From the NCBI GenBank assembly GCA_018712245.1, contig DVHE01000058.1, forward strand, positions 35,887 through 99,886: 64,000 nucleotides of DNA, written 5' to 3'. This DNA comes from Candidatus Avoscillospira avicola. GTDB taxonomy: Bacteria > Bacillota > Clostridia > Oscillospirales > Oscillospiraceae. A program made the position numbers and the translations under genes. The notes below the pieces were generated by a model. That model was not told where the DNA came from, ran no database searches, and was given only the letters and a program-made list of their open reading frames with translations. This document shows positions 40,231-48,631 of this stretch, in pieces (positions within the stretch are counted from its first letter, which is position 1; every line of letters starts with the position of its first letter).

Positions 40231-41451
40231 ATGTGTCATCAGCACCTGGAAGAGACGAACCGCGACCTTCGTATTTCCTTTTTGGGGTACCCCGCGCCCC
40301 GATTCGAGCGTTGGCTCTCTTTTCTCCCCCAGAACCGTTCCTATATCGTTTTCCCCGGTTTCGCGGATGTCCACGTACATCTGCGTGAACCGGGTTTTTC
40401 TTATAAGGAGACCATTGGCTCCGGCACCCGGGCGGCGGCCCGGGGCGGCTACACCGCCGTGTGCGCCATGCCCAACCTGAACCCGGTGCCGGACTCCGAC
40501 GCCCATCTGGCGGCGGAGGAGGCGGCCATCGCCGCCGGCGCGGTGATCCGCGTCTGCCCCTACGGCGCCATCACCGCCGGAGAGCGTGGAGAGGCCTTGG
40601 CGGATCTGCGCGCCATGGCGCCCCGGGTCTGCGGCTTCTCAGACGACGGCAGGGGCGTCCAGGATCGGGCCATGATGAAGGCGGCCATGGAGGAGGCAAA
40701 GGCACTGGGGAAAATCATCGCCGCCCACTGCGAGGACAACGCGCTTTTGCGCGGCGGCTATATCCACGACGGCGGCTACGCCCGCGCCCACGGTCACAAG
40801 GGCATCTGCTCCGAGAGCGAGTGGGGCCCCATCGCCCGGGACCTGGAGCTGGCGGCGGAGACGGGCTGCAAGTACCACGTCTGCCACATCTCCACCAAGG
40901 AGAGCGTGCAGCTGATCCGCCAGGCCAAGAAGTCCGGCGTGGACGTCACCTGCGAGACCGGGCCCCACTACCTGACCCTGGATGACAGCTGCCTCCAGGA
41001 GGACGGGCGGTTCAAGATGAACCCGCCGCTCCGGGACCGCAGCGACCGGGAGGCCTTGGTGGAGGGCCTTTTGGACGGCACCATCGACATGATCGCCACC
41101 GACCACGCCCCCCACAGCGCCGAGGAAAAGGCCCGGGGTCTGGCGAAGTCGGCCATGGGCGTCGTCGGCATCGAGACGGCCTTCCCGGTGGTCTACACCT
41201 ATCTGGTGAAGCCCGGCCTGGTGCCGCTGGAGACCGTGGTCAACGCTCTGACGGTCAACCCCCGCCGCCGCTTCGGCCTTCCGATGGGGGAGGACTTCAC
41301 TGTCTGGGATCTGGAGGCCCGGTACGCCATCGATCCCGCCCAGTTTTTAAGCCAGGGCCGGGCCACTCCCTTTGCCGGGATGGAGGTCTTCGGCCAGTGT
41401 ATGCTCACGGTCTGCGACGGAAAAGCCGTCTGGCAGGCAGAAAGGAGTTAA
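40231..41451 (+). CDS. pyrC: Dihydroorotase
   Basis: A 406-residue amidohydrolase (type I PyrC) that closes carbamoyl-aspartate to dihydroorotate. Metal sites are seen in FADVHVHLREPG (about residue 47), AAHCEDNA (about residue 167), CHISTKESV (about residue 217) and ATDHAPHS (about residue 289). Length fits the class. The ATG at 40231 has AAGGGAG upstream. It is the first gene of the pyr cluster and is followed after a one-base gap by pyrK. Confidence 0.93.
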   Translation: MCHQHLEETNRDLRISFLGYPAPRFERWLSFLPQNRSYIVFPGFADVHVHLREPGFSYKETIGSGTRAAARGGYTAVCAMPNLNPVPDSDAHLAAEEAAIAAGAVIRVCPYGAITAGERGEALADLRAMAPRVCGFSDDGRGVQDRAMMKAAMEEAKALGKIIAAHCEDNALLRGGYIHDGGYARAHGHKGICSESEWGPIARDLELAAETGCKYHVCHISTKESVQLIRQAKKSGVDVTCETGPHYLTLDDSCLQEDGRFKMNPPLRDRSDREALVEGLLDGTIDMIATDHAPHSAEEKARGLAKSAMGVVGIETAFPVVYTYLVKPGLVPLETVVNALTVNPRRRFGLPMGEDFTVWDLEARYAIDPAQFLSQGRATPFAGMEVFGQCMLTVCDGKAVWQAERS

Positions 41452-41452
41452 G

Positions 41453-42184
41453 ATGCACCAGCAGCTTTGCCGCGTCCTTCAGAACGCGGCCCTCACCGAC
41501 GCGGTGTGGCAGATGCGCCTGGAGGCCGACGCCGCCTCCGTCACCGCGCCGGGCCAGTTCGTGGAGCTGAAGCTCCCGGGCTTTTACCTCCGCCGGCCCA
41601 TCTCCATCTGCGACTGGGACGGCGAAAGCCTGACCCTGCTCTACAAGGTGGTGGGCCACGGCACCGACGCCATGACCCGCATCCGCCCCGGCCATCATCT
41701 GGACGCCCTGGTGGGCCTGGGCAACGGCTATGACCTGACGAAATCCGGCGACGCGCCGCTCTTGATCGGCGGCGGGGTGGGCGTGCCCCCGCTCTACGGC
41801 CTCTGCAAGGCGCTGCTCCGGCAGGGCAAGCACCCCGCGGTGATTCTGGGCTTCAACACCAAGGACGAGATCTTCTATGAAGCCGAGTTCCGCGCCCTGG
41901 GCGTCCCGGTTCACATCACCACTGTGGACGGCTCCTGCGGCACCAAGGGCTTCGTCACCGATGTGATGAAAGACCTCTCCTACACCTACTTTTACACCTG
42001 CGGCCCCGGCCCCATGTTCCGGGCCATCGAGAAGACTGCCCAGACCTCCGGCCAGTACAGCTTCGAGGAGCGGATGGGCTGCGGCTTTGGCGCCTGCATG
42101 GGCTGCTCCATTGAGACGAAGCTGGGCGCCCGGCGGGTCTGCAAGGACGGGCCGGTCTTTGAACGGGAGGCGATCTTATGGTGA
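41453..42184 (+). CDS. pyrK: Dihydroorotate dehydrogenase electron-transfer subunit
   Basis: A 243-residue FAD and 2Fe-2S protein that passes electrons from PyrDB to NAD. FAD binding is seen in YLRRPISICDWDG near residue 46, nucleotide binding in LIGGGVGVPPLYGL near residue 104, and the cluster Cys in GCGFGACMGCSIE with a later VCKDGPVF. ATG 41453 follows AAAGGAG. The next gene starts inside its last codons, as in most pyrK-pyrD pairs. Confidence 0.93.
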   Translation: MHQQLCRVLQNAALTDAVWQMRLEADAASVTAPGQFVELKLPGFYLRRPISICDWDGESLTLLYKVVGHGTDAMTRIRPGHHLDALVGLGNGYDLTKSGDAPLLIGGGVGVPPLYGLCKALLRQGKHPAVILGFNTKDEIFYEAEFRALGVPVHITTVDGSCGTKGFVTDVMKDLSYTYFYTCGPGPMFRAIEKTAQTSGQYSFEERMGCGFGACMGCSIETKLGARRVCKDGPVFEREAILW

Positions 42185-43095
42185 ATACCCAAGTTTCCCT
42201 CTGCGGCGTGACGCTGGATAACCCCGTCATCCCCGCCAGCGGCACCTTCGGCTTCGGCCAGGAATTTGCCCAGCTCTATGACATCAACTGCCTCGGCTCC
42301 TTCTCCTTCAAGGGCACGACGCTCCACCCCCGGTTCGGCAACCCCACGCCCCGCATCGCCGAGTGCCCGTCGGGGATGCTCAACGCCGTGGGCCTCCAGA
42401 ACCCCGGTGTGGACCACGTCCTGGCCGAGGAGCTGCCGGCACTCAAGCAGATTTTTCACAAGCCCGTTATGGCCAACGTCTCCGGCTTCTCCGTGGACGA
42501 GTACGTCCAGGTGGTGGAGAAGCTGGACGCCGAGGAACAGATCGGCTGGTTTGAGATCAACATTTCCTGCCCCAACGTCCACGGCGGCGGCATGAGCTTC
42601 GGCACCTGCCCCGACGCGGCAGCCGAGGTCACCCGGGCTGTCCGGGCCGTGACGAAAAAGCCGGTGATTTTGAAGCTCTCGCCCAATGTCACTGACATTG
42701 CGGCCATCGCCAAGGCCTGTGAGGACGCCGGCGCCGACGGCATCAGCCTGATCAACACCCTCTTGGGCATGCGGATGAACCTGCGGACGAGAAAGCCCCT
42801 GCTGGCCAACGTCACCGGCGGCTACTCTGGCCCGGCGGTGTTCCCGGTGGCCGTGCGGATGGTCTACCAGGTCTACGAGGCCGTAAAAATCCCCGTGGTG
42901 GGCATGGGCGGCGTCAGCTCCGCCGAGGATGTCCTGGAGCTAATGCTGGCCGGCGCCACCGCCGTGGAAGTGGGCGCCGCCAACCTGGTGGACCCCTACG
43001 CCAGCAAAAAAATCGTGGAAACACTGCCCCAGGTGATGGAGCAGTACGGCATTGAGCGCCTCGCCGACATCATCGGCGCGGGCCACAGCAAATAG
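42178..43095 (+). CDS. pyrD: Dihydroorotate dehydrogenase, class 1B catalytic subunit
   Basis: A 305-residue FMN enzyme oxidising dihydroorotate to orotate together with PyrK. Family features: NPVIPASGTFGFG near residue 16, EINISCPNVHGGG near residue 125 with the active-site Cys, and GMGGVSSAEDVLELMLAGA near residue 242. ATG 42178 overlaps pyrK by seven bases. The Cys-based active site and partner gene mark it as the NAD-linked 1B type. Confidence 0.94.
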   Translation: MVNTQVSLCGVTLDNPVIPASGTFGFGQEFAQLYDINCLGSFSFKGTTLHPRFGNPTPRIAECPSGMLNAVGLQNPGVDHVLAEELPALKQIFHKPVMANVSGFSVDEYVQVVEKLDAEEQIGWFEINISCPNVHGGGMSFGTCPDAAAEVTRAVRAVTKKPVILKLSPNVTDIAAIAKACEDAGADGISLINTLLGMRMNLRTRKPLLANVTGGYSGPAVFPVAVRMVYQVYEAVKIPVVGMGGVSSAEDVLELMLAGATAVEVGAANLVDPYASKKIVETLPQVMEQYGIERLADIIGAGHSK

Positions 43096-43105
43096 GAGGT
43101 ACAGT

Positions 43106-43804
43106 ATGGGAAAAGACGTCATCATCGCCTGTGACTTTGCCAGCCGGGAAGCGACCTTCCAGTTTCTCGACCAGTTTACCGGCAAGAAGCCCTTTATCAA
43201 GATCGGTATGGAGCTTTACTATGCCGAAGGCCCCCAGATCGTCCGAGACCTGAAGGCCCGGGGCCACAAGATCTTCCTGGATTTGAAGCTCCATGACATC
43301 CCCAACACCGTCAAGAAGGCCATGGCGGTGCTGTCCCGGCTGGATGTGGACATGACCAACCTCCACGCCGCCGGCACCCGGACCATGATGGAGGCCGCCC
43401 TGGAGGGTCTGACCCGGCCCGACGGCACCCGGCCCCTTCTGATCGCTGTGACCCAGCTGACCTCCACCAGCCCCGAGGCCATGGAGAAGGACCTGCTGAT
43501 CGAAAAGCCCATGGACCAGGTGGTTATGCACTACGCCAAGAACGCGGCCCTCTCGGGGCTGGACGGCGTGGTCTGCTCCCCGCTGGAGGCGGAGGCCGTC
43601 CACAACACCTGCGGCAAGCAGTTCCTGACCGTCACTCCCGGCGTCCGCTTCGCCGACGGCGACAAGGGCGACCAGGTGCGGGTGATGACCCCGGCCCAGG
43701 CCAAGGCCATCGGCTCTGACTATATCGTCGTGGGCCGCCCCATTACCGCCGCCGCCGACCCCGTCGCCGCCTACGAGCGCTGCCTGGCGGAGTTTGTGGG
43801 GTAA
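43106..43804 (+). CDS. pyrF: Orotidine-5'-phosphate decarboxylase
   Basis: A 232-residue enzyme making UMP. The catalytic Asp-Lys-Asp array is in IFLDLKLHDIPNTV near residue 59, and VTPGVRFADGDKGDQ and YIVVGRPITAA near the end are phosphate-binding blocks. It is the short group-I type. ATG 43106 follows TAGGAGGT. The toxin-antitoxin pair comes next, so pyrF is cut off from pyrE by 760 bases. Confidence 0.94.
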   Translation: MGKDVIIACDFASREATFQFLDQFTGKKPFIKIGMELYYAEGPQIVRDLKARGHKIFLDLKLHDIPNTVKKAMAVLSRLDVDMTNLHAAGTRTMMEAALEGLTRPDGTRPLLIAVTQLTSTSPEAMEKDLLIEKPMDQVVMHYAKNAALSGLDGVVCSPLEAEAVHNTCGKQFLTVTPGVRFADGDKGDQVRVMTPAQAKAIGSDYIVVGRPITAAADPVAAYERCLAEFVG

Positions 43805-43818
43805 AGCTACGCACTTGC

Positions 43819-43847
43819 TTGACTTGTAACGTAATTTACGTTACAAT
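43819..43847 (+). promoter_or_regulatory. Promoter and operator of the toxin-antitoxin pair
   Basis: TTGACT (43819-43824) and TACAAT (43842-43847) are 17 bases apart. A perfect 11-bp inverted repeat TTGTAACGTAA/TTACGTTACAA (43824-43834 with 43836-43846) fills the spacer and -10 box. This is a typical site for repression by the antitoxin or the antitoxin-toxin complex. Confidence 0.85.
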
Positions 43848-43868
43848 CGTCTCGAAGGAGATGATCGT

Positions 43869-44174
43869 ATGGAGAAATCCACTACACTCAATCTGCGCGT
43901 CAATCCCACTGTAAAGCAGCAGGCCGAGGCGGTACTCAAGCAGCTGGGTGTTCCCATGGCCACAGCCGTGGATATGTTCCTAAGGCAAGTGGCGCTGACC
44001 GGCGGAATTCCCTTTTCCGTCTCTCTGCCCGCCGCGCCCGACGCGGTCAACGCGGACCGGATGACGCCCCAGCAGCTCCATGATGCCCTGGATGCGGGAT
44101 ATGCCGATTGGCAGTCCGGTAAAGTCCGCCCCGCTGCCGAAGTGTTTGCGGAATTTCTGGAAGCGCACCCATGA
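43869..44174 (+). CDS. RelB/DinJ-family antitoxin
   Basis: A 101-residue protein. The N-terminal ribbon-helix-helix is seen in STTLNLRVNPTVKQQAEAVL and ATAVDMFLRQVALTGGIPF, the standard RelB/DinJ beginning. The acidic, less ordered second half (QQLHDALDAGYADWQSGKV) should wrap and neutralise the toxin. ATG 43869 follows GAAGGAG. It overlaps the toxin by ATGA and probably binds the palindrome 30 bases upstream. Confidence 0.9.
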   Translation: MEKSTTLNLRVNPTVKQQAEAVLKQLGVPMATAVDMFLRQVALTGGIPFSVSLPAAPDAVNADRMTPQQLHDALDAGYADWQSGKVRPAAEVFAEFLEAHP

Positions 44175-44512
44175 AGCAGTATCAGGTCCTGATTACGGAA
44201 TCCGCTCAGGCGGATCTGGAGGCCATTTACCGCTATATTTCCGAGGTACTGGCAGCGCCTGAAACCGCCCGGAAGCAATACCAAGCGCTGGCCCAGGCTG
44301 CGCTGTCATTGTCCGACCTCCCGGAGCGCTGTCCGCTGCTTCCCTGCGAGCCGGAGCGGAGCCGTGGCCTTCGCCGCTTACTGGTCAACCGGTATTCCGT
44401 GATCTATCAAATCCACGCTGAGACTGTGACAGTCCTGCGTGTGCTCTACAGCGCGTCCGACTGGGTTTCCCGTCTGCGCGGCGATCAGCCGCCCGCAGCA
44501 CCCAGCCAGTGA
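44171..44512 (+). CDS. RelE/ParE-superfamily toxin
   Basis: A 113-residue toxin of the RelE/ParE fold. The N-terminal helices read ITESAQADLEAIYRYISEVL, the middle LSDLPERCPLLP is typical of ParE-type members and the beta sheet ends in LLVNRYSVIYQIH and TVTVLRVLYSASDW. Whether it cuts mRNA on ribosomes or blocks gyrase cannot be decided; the PERxP pattern leans to the ParE-like branch. It overlaps the antitoxin gene by four bases. Confidence 0.87.
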   Translation: MKQYQVLITESAQADLEAIYRYISEVLAAPETARKQYQALAQAALSLSDLPERCPLLPCEPERSRGLRRLLVNRYSVIYQIHAETVTVLRVLYSASDWVSRLRGDQPPAAPSQ

Positions 44513-44567
44513 ATTGTGAAGCGTGAATAGTGAATAGTAGCGGCTTTGCCGCAAAGGAGGATATACG

Positions 44568-45215
44568 ATGGAAAACGTCCAAACCGTCATTGCCAAAGAT
44601 CTTTTGAAGATCAAGGCTGTCTTTTTCCGGCCCTGGGAGCCCTTCACCTGGGCCAGCGGCATCAAGAGCCCGGTCTACTGCGACAACCGCCTGACCCTCA
44701 CGGCGCCGGAGGTTCGCAACGACGTGGAAAATGCCCTGGCTGACGTCATCCGGGAGAAATACCCCGACGTCGAGGTCCTGATGGGCACGTCCACCGCCGG
44801 CATCGCCCACGCCGCCATCGTCGGCCACATCCTGGGCTTGCCCATGGGCTACGTTCGCTCCGGCAAGAAGGATCACGGCCGCCAGAACCAGATCGAGGGC
44901 CGGCTGGAAAAGGGCCAGAAGGTCGTGGTTGTCGAGGACCTGATCTCCACCGGCGGCAGCTGCATCGAAGTGGTGAACATTCTCCGCGAGGCCGGGGCCG
45001 AGGTCCTGGGCATCGTCAGCATCTTCACCTACGGGATGCAGAAGGGCCTGGACCGGCTCAAGGAGGCCCATGTGGAGAACACCAGCCTCACCAACTTCGA
45101 TCACATTGCCGAAGTGGCCGCCCAGGAGGGCTATATCCAGCCCGCCGACATCGAAAGACTCATTCAATTCCGTAACAACCCGTCTGATGAAAGCTGGATC
45201 GGAGGTAACAAATGA
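44568..45215 (+). CDS. pyrE: Orotate phosphoribosyltransferase
   Basis: A 215-residue enzyme that adds ribose-phosphate to orotate. The PRPP-binding loop is [14 protein letters not shown] near residue 123 and the flexible-loop Lys/His region is [15 protein letters not shown] near residue 100. ATG 44568 follows AAAGGAGG. It lies 55 bases after the toxin gene with only a short hairpin (GCGGC/GCCGC) between, so readthrough from the toxin-antitoxin promoter can supply pyrEBI. It overlaps pyrB by ATGA. Confidence 0.94.
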   Translation: MENVQTVIAKDLLKIKAVFFRPWEPFTWASGIKSPVYCDNRLTLTAPEVRNDVENALADVIREKYPDVEVLMGTSTAGIAHAAIVGHILGLPMGYVRSGKKDHGRQNQIEGRLEKGQKVVVVEDLISTGGSCIEVVNILREAGAEVLGIVSIFTYGMQKGLDRLKEAHVENTSLTNFDHIAEVAAQEGYIQPADIERLIQFRNNPSDESWIGGNK

Positions 45216-46126
45216 GAAGCATCATCGATATTCTGGACCTCTCCGTGGAGGAGCTGGATGAACTGGTGGCCAAGGCCCAGGACATCATGGCCAACCCGAA
45301 GAAGTATGCCCACAAGTGCGAGGGCAAGAAGCTGGCCACCATGTTCTACGAGCCTTCCACCCGGACCCGCCTGAGCTTTGAGGCCGCCATGTACGAGCTG
45401 GGCGGCAACGTGCTGAGCGTGGCCAGCGCAGCCAGCTCCTCCGCCGCCAAGGGCGAGAGCGTGGCCGACACCGCCCGGATGATCAGCTGCTACGCCGACA
45501 TCCTGGCCATGCGCCATCCCAAGGAGGGTGCGCCGCTGGTGGCCTCCATGAACGCCACCATCCCCGTGGTCAACGCCGGTGACGGCGGCCACAACCATCC
45601 CACCCAGACCCTGGCCGATCTGCTGACCATCCACTGCGAGAAGGGCCGGTTCACGGATCTGACCATCGGCCTTTGCGGCGACTTGAAGTTCGGCCGCACC
45701 GTCCACTCCCTGATTGCCGCCATGTGCCGCTACAGCGGCGTCAAGTTCGTGCTGATCGCCCCGGAGGAGCTGAAGCTCCCCGGCTACGTCAAGACCCAGC
45801 ACATCCTGCCCAGCGGCCACGAGTTCGTCGAGACCACCGACCTGGAGTCCGTCATGCCCCAGCTGGACGTCCTCTACATGACCCGGGTGCAGAAGGAGCG
45901 GTTCTTCAACGAAGAGGACTACCTCCGCCTGAAGGACAGCTACATCCTCACGCCGGACAAGCTCAAGACCGCCAAGCAGGACCTCATCATCATGCATCCG
46001 CTGCCCCGCGTCAACGAGATCAGCGTGGCCGTGGACCAGGACCCCAGAGCCTGCTACTTCAAGCAGGCCCTCTACGGCAAGTTCATGCGGGAAGCCCTGA
46101 TTCTCAAACTTCTGGAGGTGGATTGA
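45212..46126 (+). CDS. pyrB: Aspartate carbamoyltransferase, catalytic chain
   Basis: A 304-residue enzyme for the committed pyrimidine step. The carbamoyl-phosphate site is [13 protein letters not shown] near residue 47, followed by the 80s loop (SSSAAKGES), HPTQTLADL near residue 133 and the [10 protein letters not shown] block near residue 263. It overlaps pyrE by ATGA. The presence of a separate pyrI suggests a dodecameric enzyme regulated by nucleotides. Confidence 0.95.
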   Translation: MRSIIDILDLSVEELDELVAKAQDIMANPKKYAHKCEGKKLATMFYEPSTRTRLSFEAAMYELGGNVLSVASAASSSAAKGESVADTARMISCYADILAMRHPKEGAPLVASMNATIPVVNAGDGGHNHPTQTLADLLTIHCEKGRFTDLTIGLCGDLKFGRTVHSLIAAMCRYSGVKFVLIAPEELKLPGYVKTQHILPSGHEFVETTDLESVMPQLDVLYMTRVQKERFFNEEDYLRLKDSYILTPDKLKTAKQDLIIMHPLPRVNEISVAVDQDPRACYFKQALYGKFMREALILKLLEVD

Positions 46127-46129
46127 CCT

Positions 46130-46549
46130 ATGAATATTGACTCCATCATCAACGGCATCGTCATCGACCACATCGCCGCCGGCCGGGGCATGATGCTCTA
46201 TAAGCTGCTGCATCTGGACCGTCTGGACTGCTCCGTGGCCATCATCAAGAACGTCCACAGCAACAAGATGGGCAAGAAGGACATCATCAAGGTGGACGCC
46301 GCCATCGACCTCAACACCGACGTCATCGGCTATGTGGACCCGGACGCCACGGTCAACATCATCCGGGACGGCAAGCTGGTGGAGAAGAAGGCCATCGAGC
46401 TGCCCGAGAAGCTGGTCAACGTCATCCGCTGCAAGAACCCCCGGTGCATCTCCTCCACCGAGCAGGAGCTGCCCCAGGCCTTCGTGCTGACGGACCGGAA
46501 GAACCGCGTCTATCGCTGCCGCTACTGCGAGACCAAGGCGGAGCGGTAA
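46130..46549 (+). CDS. pyrI: Aspartate carbamoyltransferase, regulatory chain
   Basis: A 139-residue regulatory subunit. The N-terminal nucleotide-binding domain contains IDHIAAGRGMMLYKLL near residue 12, and the C-terminal zinc domain has the four Cys in VIRCKNPRCIS and VYRCRYCETK. It starts four bases after pyrB. It ends the pyr operon and is followed by a strong shared terminator. Confidence 0.93.
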   Translation: MNIDSIINGIVIDHIAAGRGMMLYKLLHLDRLDCSVAIIKNVHSNKMGKKDIIKVDAAIDLNTDVIGYVDPDATVNIIRDGKLVEKKAIELPEKLVNVIRCKNPRCISSTEQELPQAFVLTDRKNRVYRCRYCETKAER

Positions 46550-46580
46550 GCGCCCGCGCCGCGCCGACGCAATACGCAAA

Positions 46581-46618
46581 ACGCCCCGGCATCCGATGGA
46601 GGATGCCGGGGCGTTTTT
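46581..46618. terminator. Bidirectional terminator between pyrI and aspS
   Basis: A 14-bp stem (46581-46594 with 46601-46614) with T-run TTTTT on the plus side and TTTT on the minus side. It ends both convergent genes. Confidence 0.87.
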
Positions 46619-46626
46619 ACGCGTTG

Positions 46627-48396
46627 TTACTCTTTTTCGGTGATGGCGATGTGCAGCTCATCCAGCTGCTTCTGCTCCACGGTGGAGGGAGCGCCCATCA
46701 TGATGTCCTGGGCGTTCTTGTTCATCGGGAAGGGGATGATCTCCCGGATGGACTCCTCGCCGGCCAGCAGCATGACCATGCGGTCCACGCCGGGGGCGAT
46801 GCCGGCATGGGGCGGCGCGCCGTAGCAGAAGGCGTTGTACATGGCGGGGAACTTGCTCTTGACGTCCTCCTCGCCCAGCCGCACCAGCTCGAAGGCCTTG
46901 ATCATGATCTCGGGGTCGTGGTTCCGCACGGCGCCGGAGGAAAGCTCCACGCCGTTGCACACCAGGTCGTACTGGAAGGCGGTGATGGACAGGGGATCGA
47001 TCTCGCCCCGCTCGGCCTTCTCGAGAATCTCCAGGCCGCCGTTGGGCATGGAGAAGGGATTGTGGCAGAACTCCAGCTCGCCGGACTCCTCGCCGATCTC
47101 GTACATGGGGAAGTCCACGATCCAGCAGAACTCGTAGCGCTCGCGGTCCATGTGGCCCTCGCAGGCGTTGCCCAGCTTGTTGCGCAGCACGCCGGCGGTC
47201 TTCTGGGCGGCGCCCTTCTTGCCGGCGGTGAAGCCGACGAAGTCGCCGGGCTTGAGGCCCAGGGCGGAGACCAGCTCGTCCTTGCGCTCGGTGAGGAACT
47301 TGGCGATGCCGCCGGCCAGGTTGCCGGCTTCGTCCACCTTCACCCAGTAGGCCTTGTTGCCGGCCTGGACTTCCACTTCGGCCAGCAGCTTGTCGATGGC
47401 CTTCCGGGCCAGTTTGCAGTCGGAGACCACGATGGCCTTGACGGTGTTGCCGGCGAAGGGCTCGAAGCCGCAGTCGGCGAACTGGCTGGCGTCCTGGACG
47501 ACCAGGTCGATGCGCAGGTCGGGCTTGTCGGAGCCGTAGGTTTCCATGGCCTCGGTGAAGCCGATGCGGCGGAAGGGGGCGGCGGAGGCGACATTGTACT
47601 TGCCGTACTTGGCGAAGATGGGGGGCAGCACGTCCTCCAGGATGGCGAAGACGTCGTCCTGGCCGGCGAAGGCCATCTCCATATCCAGCTGGTAGAACTC
47701 GCCGGGGCTGCGGTCGCCGCGGGCGTCCTCGTCGCGGAAGCAGGGGGCGATCTGGAAGTAGCGGTCAAAGCCGGAGGTCATCAGCAGCTGCTTGAACTGC
47801 TGGGGCGCCTGGGGCAGGGCGTAGAACTTGCCGGGATGCTTCCGGGCGGGCACCAGGTAGTCCCGGGCGCCCTCGGGGGAGGAGGCCGTCAGGATGGGGG
47901 TGGTGATCTCCAGGAAGTTGTGGGCGGTCATGGCGGCGCGGATGGCGGCCACCACCTGGCAGCGGAGGATGATGTTGTTCTTCACCGCGGGGTTGCGGAG
48001 GTCGAGATAGCGGTACTTGAGCCGGAGGGTCTCATCGGCGTCGCGGCTGCGGTTGATCTCAAAGGGCAGCTCGTTATAGCGGCAGCGGCCCAGCACCTTG
48101 ATCTCGGCGGGGACGACTTCGATCTCACCGGTGGGCAGCTTGGGGTTCTTGCTGGCCCGCTCGCGGACGGTGCCGCTGACGGAGATGGTGGACTCCTTGT
48201 TGATGGACTTGACGATCTTCATCATGTCCTCGGTCTCCACCACCACCTGGGTGGTGCCGTAGAAGTCCCGGACCACCACGAAGGCAAAGTTGGAGCCGAC
48301 CTCGCGGACGTTCTCCATCCAGCCGACGATGGTCACGTTTTTCCCCGCGTCGGAGAGCCGCAGCTCCCCACAGGTGTGGGTTCTTGACTGAAACAT
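46627..48396 (-). CDS. aspS: Aspartyl-tRNA synthetase
   Basis: A 589-residue class II synthetase of the bacterial type, with an OB-fold anticodon domain at the N terminus, a catalytic core and the GAD insertion in the middle. Motif 2 shows as FRDEDARGDR near residue 215 and motif 3 as GIAPGVDRMVMLLAG near residue 530. ATG 48396 follows AAGGAAGG; the longer frame start is not supported by a site. It lies downstream of hisS on the same strand, the usual order in Firmicutes, with REP-like repeats in the 235-base gap. Confidence 0.95.
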   Translation of the reverse strand: MFQSRTHTCGELRLSDAGKNVTIVGWMENVREVGSNFAFVVVRDFYGTTQVVVETEDMMKIVKSINKESTISVSGTVRERASKNPKLPTGEIEVVPAEIKVLGRCRYNELPFEINRSRDADETLRLKYRYLDLRNPAVKNNIILRCQVVAAIRAAMTAHNFLEITTPILTASSPEGARDYLVPARKHPGKFYALPQAPQQFKQLLMTSGFDRYFQIAPCFRDEDARGDRSPGEFYQLDMEMAFAGQDDVFAILEDVLPPIFAKYGKYNVASAAPFRRIGFTEAMETYGSDKPDLRIDLVVQDASQFADCGFEPFAGNTVKAIVVSDCKLARKAIDKLLAEVEVQAGNKAYWVKVDEAGNLAGGIAKFLTERKDELVSALGLKPGDFVGFTAGKKGAAQKTAGVLRNKLGNACEGHMDRERYEFCWIVDFPMYEIGEESGELEFCHNPFSMPNGGLEILEKAERGEIDPLSITAFQYDLVCNGVELSSGAVRNHDPEIMIKAFELVRLGEEDVKSKFPAMYNAFCYGAPPHAGIAPGVDRMVMLLAGEESIREIIPFPMNKNAQDIMMGAPSTVEQKQLDELHIAITEKE

Positions 48397-48457
48397 AGCG
48401 TATTTCCTTCCTTTTCTGGGATTGTTGATGGGAAAATGCACGGCACACGAAGCAACT

Positions 48458-48625
48458 CGTAGGGGCCGATGCCCACATCGGCCCGCGCCGCGTCAGCGGC
48501 CCTTTGCCTCGGGTGAAGCTGGTTGGAGTGCTGGTTGGCACGGAGACCGCGCCTGCCTGGATTGGTGCCGCATATCAGGGACCGGCCTCCGGCCGGTTCA
48601 GGCCGATGTGGGCATCGGCCCCTAC
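48458..48625. repeat. Inverted pair of REP-like units between hisS and aspS
   Basis: CGTAGGGGCCGATGC...CATCGGCCCG (48458-48485) faces its inverted partner at 48601-48625. The pair can form a large stem in the hisS-aspS message, with the spacer looped out. Members of the same family as those at 37.8-38.6 kb and 56.3-56.4 kb. Confidence 0.85.
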
Positions 48626-48631
48626 ATCTGC

